A model generated the notes under the pieces. That model saw only the letters and a program-made list of their open reading frames with translations. It did not search any database and was not told the origin of the DNA. 64,000 nucleotides of DNA. It comes from Archilochus colubris. Lineage: Eukaryota; Chordata; Aves; Apodiformes; Trochilidae. Made by a program: the position numbers and the translations under genes. Location of the stretch: contig CM041092.1 in assembly GCA_023079485.1 (NCBI GenBank), positions 1,131,627 through 1,195,626 on the forward strand, in the 5' to 3' direction. This document shows positions 57,861 to 64,000 of the stretch, in pieces. The stretch's first letter is position 1, and each line of letters opens with the position of its first letter.

Positions 57861-60713
57861 AGAGGGAGGGTTCATTTGTCCTTTGCAAATTAACACAGAA
57901 ACCAAATGACCCCGGTCAGGGAGGGAACCGCTGAGGGCATCCTCCCACCCCCAAAACCCCCCCAAAATCCCCCTTCCCCAGCCATCAAAGGGGCACAGAG
58001 AAGAGCTGGGGGGCAGGTAACCCCCTCCCACCCTGCTCCCTCCTTACAGCATGGTTTGCATCTCCTGCTGTTGGTGCCTGGGGTGCTGCTCCCCGCAGAG
58101 CCAACACTGCCCACCCCACTCAGGCTCTTGGGGTGGCACCTCCTCTGCTCTCCTGTCCCCATTCCCAACAGGCACCCAACATACCTTTGCCTCAGAGCTA
58201 GAGACAATCAGATAGTTGAGCATTTTGAAGTCACTTCCTTTAATTTAGCTGTGGTTTGTGTTTCAGAGCTGGGGAGCTGAGGGATGCCCAGAGGTGCTGG
58301 GGGGGTCTGCACTGCCATGGGGGGAGCAGAGATGCCAGCAGAGGTGTCAGCAGTGCTGGGGACACTCTGCAGGACAAGCCTTCAGCATCAGCCCAGGGAA
58401 TCACCAGAGGGGAACCTCCTGCCAGGGTCTGCCCAGGTAGAACCAGACCCCCCTTTGGGGTTTGTTTGGACTCCCCAAGCACCTGGTGAGTTAAAGGCAG
58501 CACCTCAGGGACACACTGCTGTGATAAGGATTAATCCTTATTTCTTTGTTAATAGCTAAAATGGGGTTTTTTCTTGTTTGTTGTTTGGGGGTTTTGGTTT
58601 TTTTTTTTTTTTTTTTTTTAATTCAGATTCATCAGTACCCTCAGGGGTAGGACCAGGCTGCCTGACTCATTCCTTAACCACCCCCAGACTTTCCAAACCC
58701 TGATGCATTGGCACATTCTCCCCAGACGAAGCCTCAGGCCAGAGCAGAGGAGTGATGCTGATCAGCACCATTAGAAAGCAGAGATTAAACACCCAAGAAC
58801 AAGGGAGGGCTGGGAGCAGGACTGTCCCCTGCCTTGTCCCCAGGCTCCTCCTGGACCCTGATTGCCTGCCAAGGAGCCCCATGGCTTCCTAACTCCCAGT
58901 CTGGTGGCCACCAAACCCCTACAGAAGAGGAGCTGGGCAGGATTTCCTTCCCTGCTACTCCCAGGTGAATCCTGTCACTAGAAGTAGCTTGCAAAACATA
59001 ACAATAACTAAAAAAACTCATCTTACAGACAGCAAAATTCAGATTTCCAATGAAAGCTCAGCAGTGAGTTTTCACCTTTCAGGACAGAGCAGCCTGGAAA
59101 TGGATCCAGGTGGCTGCAGCTCAGGGCAGGAGCTGGGGAACCAGAACCTGACCCATTCGGGTGGTGATGCACCCTACACCCAGGATTCCTCTCCCTTTTC
59201 TTGACAGTGAGCAATGAAACTCAAGCCACCTTGGGTTTAAATCTTTATACTTTGATCTGAAACATAAGAGCTTTCCTCTGATGTTTTATTGGTTTAAATC
59301 CCCCCAGATGCTTAAAGGCTGAGATCTGAAGATCTGGCACTGGAACTGGCAGCTCCCTCTGGGTTACAGCCCTGAATTCTTTTTGTCCTCCCCACTGCAT
59401 ATTGGAGTTTGAGATTTAACTTCATGTTTAATGGGATAAACTCCCAGGTGATAAAATAATTTACCAGTGGTCCAATTCTCCTGGTTCAAGACAGAATATT
59501 CCTTTCAGTAGGGATGAATATTCCCTATTTAGTATTTGGAGGTTTATCTCCTTCAAATGAAAAAATAATATTTATTTGTCAAATCTGGGTTTTTCCAACC
59601 AAACTGATCCTACAGCTCCAAGGAAACCTTGAAGATCCCCTTTCTGCCAATAGGAAAAAATCAAGCTGGGTGGAGGAGCAAACCATGGCCCAGCTCCTGT
59701 GCCCCCTAACCCAAGGGTTTGGGTGACAATTTGCTGCAGCATGAGATGATTGCTTGTGACAAAGCTCTTCCATGGCTCAGCCCTAACTAACATCTAACTC
59801 TGCTCCCCAGGACAATTGATTTCAGAGGCAGAGAACCAGAGTTTATGTAACTGCAGGACACAGCCCCAGCATTTCCCTGCCCTGCCCACACCTCCTGGAG
59901 CCTCTCTGGGCTTTCACATCCCCACTTCAGCAGAAAAAGAAAAAGAAGAATTCACACCATGGAGACATTTGGTTTAACCAGGCAGCAGATCCCAGGGGAG
60001 GAGCACAACTACTTCACTCCCTGGGGAAATAATCTGAGTTTTTTTCCCCTCTCTTGCCTACCTTGGAGTTGCAGAGAAAAACCCTTCAGGTTTCCACACC
60101 CTGCAGGAAAACTGTTTTTTTCCAGGGCACTCTTGGGCTGCCCTCTGGCTGTGGAGCATCCTTGCTTCCCTTGGATGTTTTTCACCCTTGCTGAGGTCTG
60201 TTCTACACAAAGCCAAGGTGCTACCCCCTGACACCCCGGGCTGCAGACAGAGCCTGCAGAGCTCCAGCAGGACTTGGATGGTGAGACCCTTCCCTCCAGG
60301 CTGGGATCTAACAAGGAAATCACTCTAAACATTACTTAAAAAAAAAAAATAAACCGAAGAGATTCTAAGTAGTTCAATTATTTTAGATCACCTTTTCCAT
60401 CCTCCTAGAAGTCTCATTTCATATTCCTGCACCCAGAAACTTCTTTGAGTTCCCATCTGGTCCTTGCCCTGTACAGGGCTGCAGGAAGCTCAGGTCCCAG
60501 AGAGGCTGCCTGGGTCCTACCCACCCAACCCTGGAGGCAGATTGTCCCCACCTCCTCTCACCCCTGCCTTTCTTCTCAATTATTTAAAGCCCAGAAGCTC
60601 AGCAAAGCTTCCACAGCCTCTCCAGCACCCTGATGGGAGAGTCTGAAGATGACCATGTTAAAGTGTAGATACATCCTCACCCAAGTTAAGACTTAGATAC
60701 ATCCCCAGATTAA
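57861..60713. other. Unique sequence, no gene recognised
   Basis: Single-copy DNA apart from the poly-T tract at 58.6 kb. No exon was recognised. Confidence 0.5.
58597..58620 (+). repeat. Poly-T tract
   Basis: About 22 T residues follow a GTTTGGGGGTTTTGG stretch. No retrotransposon body adjoins it, so it is a simple homopolymer. Confidence 0.85.

Positions 60714-60782
<69 letters not shown>
60714..60782 (+). repeat. (AAT)n microsatellite, about 23 units
   Basis: A pure ATA/AAT trinucleotide array of about 69 bases. Its purity suggests recent expansion and length polymorphism. The minus-strand poly-Tyr frame is an artefact. Confidence 0.97.
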
Positions 60783-60784
<2 letters not shown>

Positions 60785-63700
60785 TTAGCCATTGTGTCTC
60801 CAGGTACTGCCCAAAGGCACCCAAACTTCACCTGGGTGGGCAATGGTTCTCTCTGGACATGGTTTTACCTTCTGGGCCACTGCTGGGGGCATCTGGGAGC
60901 TTCTCCTCTCCCTGGAACACAGCAAAGTGCTCCTGGCCTGGGCTGGGTCTCCTGGACCAGCTTCACCCCCCAGGGGAGCATCACCAGCCCAGGGGACACA
61001 GAGACCCAGCCCAGCTGGAAGGGATGGGTTAAATGAAGCATTTTTATAGCCACACAGAGGAGGCAGGTTATGGCTCAGGGGCCACATGAGGATACCTGAG
61101 TTTTAAACCAACATCCCCCAGGCTCAGGTTCTGCTCCAGACACTGCCCTCAGGAGCACTGGAGATGCAGAGACCTCATCAGGGGAGCCATCAGCCTTGCA
61201 GGGCAAAGCAAAGCACTCATCCACCACCTGGCATTTTATTTGATCTTCTCAATTATTCCTCCCTGGTGTTACCAGAGGGCTTCACTCCTCTGATGCTCCC
61301 GGGCTCTTGTTTCTGCGAGGAACTCATGTTTTTGGCAGGTTTAAAATTTGAAAGCCCAGCTCTCTGAAGAGCAGCAAATAAAAATCAGCAGCAGAGGACT
61401 GAAGGATCACAGCTGCATAAAAACTCTGCAAATTCAGTAATTCTCCTGTTCCAGAGGGGGAAAAAAAAAAGTAATCAGTTCCCAAGGAAGATTTCATTGT
61501 CCCTGCCAGAGGTTTCTTTTCAAAGGGATCCAAAATGCCACCAGCAGCCTCACGTCACCCAGTCTTGTTTCTGATAGACAGCAAGGAGGAGGGAAAAAAT
61601 TAACCCCAGCAAGGTTAAAATTGGCATTTTTAATAACAAAGCCTGTTATTAAACAGGCTGTTAAAATGGCTATTAACCATGGCTGTTAAAGCCATTTTTA
61701 ATAACAAAGCCCATGGGGCAGGAGCAGCAGTGCCCTGGCACAGGGGGCTGGGTACAGCTTGGAATTGAGGTTTTGGAAGCTGGAATTGATTTATTTCCCC
61801 TCCCAGAGCAGGGCTGGGCCATCAGCAGGGACATCACCCTGAGCTCCCCCCAGCCACAGCAGATCCTGTGCTAAGGGGTCTGACCCAACTCCAAACTTTC
61901 CCTCTGTTACCTTGATTTAAACACCCAACATCAACCCCACCTCCCAGCAATGGGGGTTCTGGTGCAGGCTTCAGGAACCTCATTTAAGGGAAAAAAAAAA
62001 AAAAAAGAGATGTGATTTATCTCATCATTCCTACCCTCTTGCCTTGAAAAGAAATAAGAATTTATTAAAATCCATCTGGCTTACATCAAGGTATGGGCAA
62101 AGTGTTTGGCCATGGAGCAGTGGGTTTGGTAGCCATGGGTTAAGGGTTGGTAGAGCTGGGTTGTGGCTGGACTCTTAAAGGTCTTGTGTAACCAGAACAA
62201 CTCTGATTTGGGGATGAGGTAAAAAAAACCAAACCCTTGGCCTGGTATTTGCTGGCAGAAATGACTGATTCTTTGCTGGTTTTGGAAAATCTCAGAACCT
62301 TTCTTCCCAGGCCAAAAGAAGAATGAGAAGCATGAACACTTAATAACACAAATGAGTCCTAAATGCTACCCAGAGAGCAGCAACCTCCACGTGATGAACA
62401 GTCACACCGACCTCTTCCTCAGCTCAAGGGCAGGATGGAGAAAACATAATGGGAAATGGAGATATATTTATGTAAGTTATTTAAATACACCTCAGAAGGA
62501 GCTTATTCTGCCAAGGAGGGTGCAGGCATCAGCCTGGGGAGAAGCAGTGAGACTTCTGGCAGTTCTGAGCATGGAAATGAATTTTCCAACAGAAGGTGAC
62601 ACCAGAAATACCCAGATAATGGGGTTTTGTTGGGAAGAAGAATATCAGCCTCATTAGAGCTGCAAAATTCACTGGAAATCCTGCAGATCTGACAGGTTCA
62701 CTGCTCCCCCATGGGATTTGGGTCAAAACTGCAAATAGAGAGTAACACAAGAGCAAACTCTCCATCCCATGGGTGGGATCTTCCTTGGTGGCTCCTTGCA
62801 CCTCCACCTGCCCTGTCCTTCAAGGGGAGCTGGGATTCACCCTGAGGAAAACCCCTCTGGGACCAGGGAGCACTTGGCTGCTCATGGAAAGAGAGCTGAG
62901 TGTCATCATCAAACTAAAAACCCCCCCTGCCAGACCCTAAAGCCCAAAGCAGGCCTAACATCCCTTCCTGTCATTGCTTTAATTGGCCAAAAAGTAAAAT
63001 AAACCTCCTGTGTCCCTTAACCAGCAGCAGCTGCTGTCTGTGGAGCTGGAAGGGAGAAATGAGATTTTCAGTGCTATGCCCAGATAAACCCAGTTCTTCT
63101 TCAGGTTGGTTCATTCACTTGGAGGTCTGGAGGAAGCCCCATAAGGACCCCATGAGGCTCTGACACCCCAGAAACTCACCCAGCATCTGCCCCTCAGCAC
63201 CATGGCTTGGCTTGGAGCTCCAGCACCTTCCATGGGGTTATCCAGGTCTGGTGAATGACACCCCAAACCCCAAGTGCTGACACTGCTCCTGCTGTTGGGT
63301 TTTCCTTTTCCCCACCATTCCCAATCCTTTCTGCACACCCAAAGCCATATTTTTGTGCCAGTGCCTTCTCGTTTGACCCAAGTTTTCCCCCCCTCCCTGT
63401 TTAAAGTGTGGTGACATTAAATGAATATTTCTTTAATGGGAATCATTTGGGCCATTAAGGAGCAGTTTAGCAGCCTGGAAAAAGAACAAGTGGGAGAAAA
63501 CAAATTGTGCTATTTTAAGAGCAGGTCTCGGGGCTGCAGTTAAGGCACAATTTAGTCCTACAACAAAGGCCAAGTCTTATCACACTTCATGAAGGTTCTG
63601 AGAAATAGCTGGGTGACCCCACCAATTTTCCACCCTGGTCTCATCTCAAGCCAGCTGCATTTATTCTGCTGGTTTCACTTAAATAGTCACAAACCAGGGC

Positions 63701-64000
63701 CCCAGCTGATCCCCACTGTCCCCCCAACACCTGCACCTCATTTCCAGTGGGCTCCCTGCCTCAGTTTCCACCTGTACAGCAGCAGGAGGAATAACATCAA
63801 CCCCCTCCCTAAAACAAGAATATTAACCCCCCTGAGGAGTTTTGGAGGTAAAAAGGGTACTTTCAATAATTAAGCTCAGAATTATGCATGGTGCTGTTGG
63901 GCTTAGTGAATAATTCACATTCCAGTTGAGAAGCAAGAGGAAGCAGACCATGGTAAAAGCTCTCCTATCCCTGCACAGATCAGCTTTTTCATCTGTTTTA
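60783..64000. other. Unique sequence to the window end, no gene recognised
   Basis: Single-copy DNA containing the repeat/hairpin cluster at 61.6 kb, an A16 run near 61990 and no convincing exon. Confidence 0.5.
61625..61711 (+). repeat. Interleaved direct repeats with a hairpin
   Basis: A 19-base sequence, CATTTTTAATAACAAAGCC, occurs twice (61625-61643 and 61693-61711). Between the copies GGCTGTTAAA also occurs twice, and GCCTGTTATTAAACAGGC (61641-61658) is a perfect 7-bp stem with a 4-base loop. The origin is unclear: a local duplication or a remnant of a small element. Confidence 0.75.

Noticed and set aside
60658..60843. A poly-Tyr minus-strand ORF
   Set aside because: It is a translation of the (AAT)n microsatellite.

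Overview
The window looks like a gene-poor stretch of bird nuclear DNA, probably from a songbird or another neoavian. The evidence is the repeat content: several 5'-truncated CR1 LINE copies whose 3' ends carry the avian ATTCTATGATTCT tail, one solitary endogenous-retrovirus LTR of a type familiar from bird genomes, and many GC-rich minisatellites. Nothing in it looks prokaryotic: there are no operons, no CRISPR array, and no rRNA or tRNA that I could recognise.

Only one protein-coding gene is well supported. It is an intronless Reprimo-family gene at 40596-40928 (+), 110 codons, inside a CpG island at about 40370-41560. The membrane segment and C-terminal tail match vertebrate Reprimo closely, but the N-terminal third is divergent, so orthology (RPRM or another paralogue) is open. 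A 14-codon upstream ORF ends in an ATGA overlap with the gene's start codon, and a G-rich polypurine block lies just upstream in the promoter.

Layout: 1-5.1 kb is unique AT-rich DNA. 5.1-7.0 kb is a second CpG island holding two minisatellites and splice-donor-like sites on both strands, which may be the promoter and first exon(s) of an unidentified transcript. 7-18 kb is mostly unique DNA with one CR1 copy and a compound CAG/CAC repeat. 18.3-19.1 kb is a solo LTR with a perfect 5-bp target duplication. 20-25 kb holds a polypurine tract, a CR1 copy keeping broken reverse transcriptase sequence, and an AT-rich block. 26.9-36 kb holds four more CR1 copies and a minisatellite that appears to grow from a CR1 3' end. 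36.7-37.8 kb is a pair of adjoining tandem arrays separated by a CTCF-like motif. 38-42.2 kb is the Reprimo locus. 42.2-64 kb is unique DNA with two small CR1 relics, a 24-bp-period minisatellite at 53.9 kb and an AAT microsatellite at 60.7 kb.

Several AT-rich, homeodomain-site-rich stretches resemble conserved non-coding elements, as would be expected around a developmentally regulated gene in a gene desert, but this cannot be tested without an alignment. I found no convincing new enzymatic or defence system. The most interesting items are the Reprimo upstream ORF, the identity of the paralogue, the unexplained CpG island at 5-7 kb and the CR1-seeded minisatellite.
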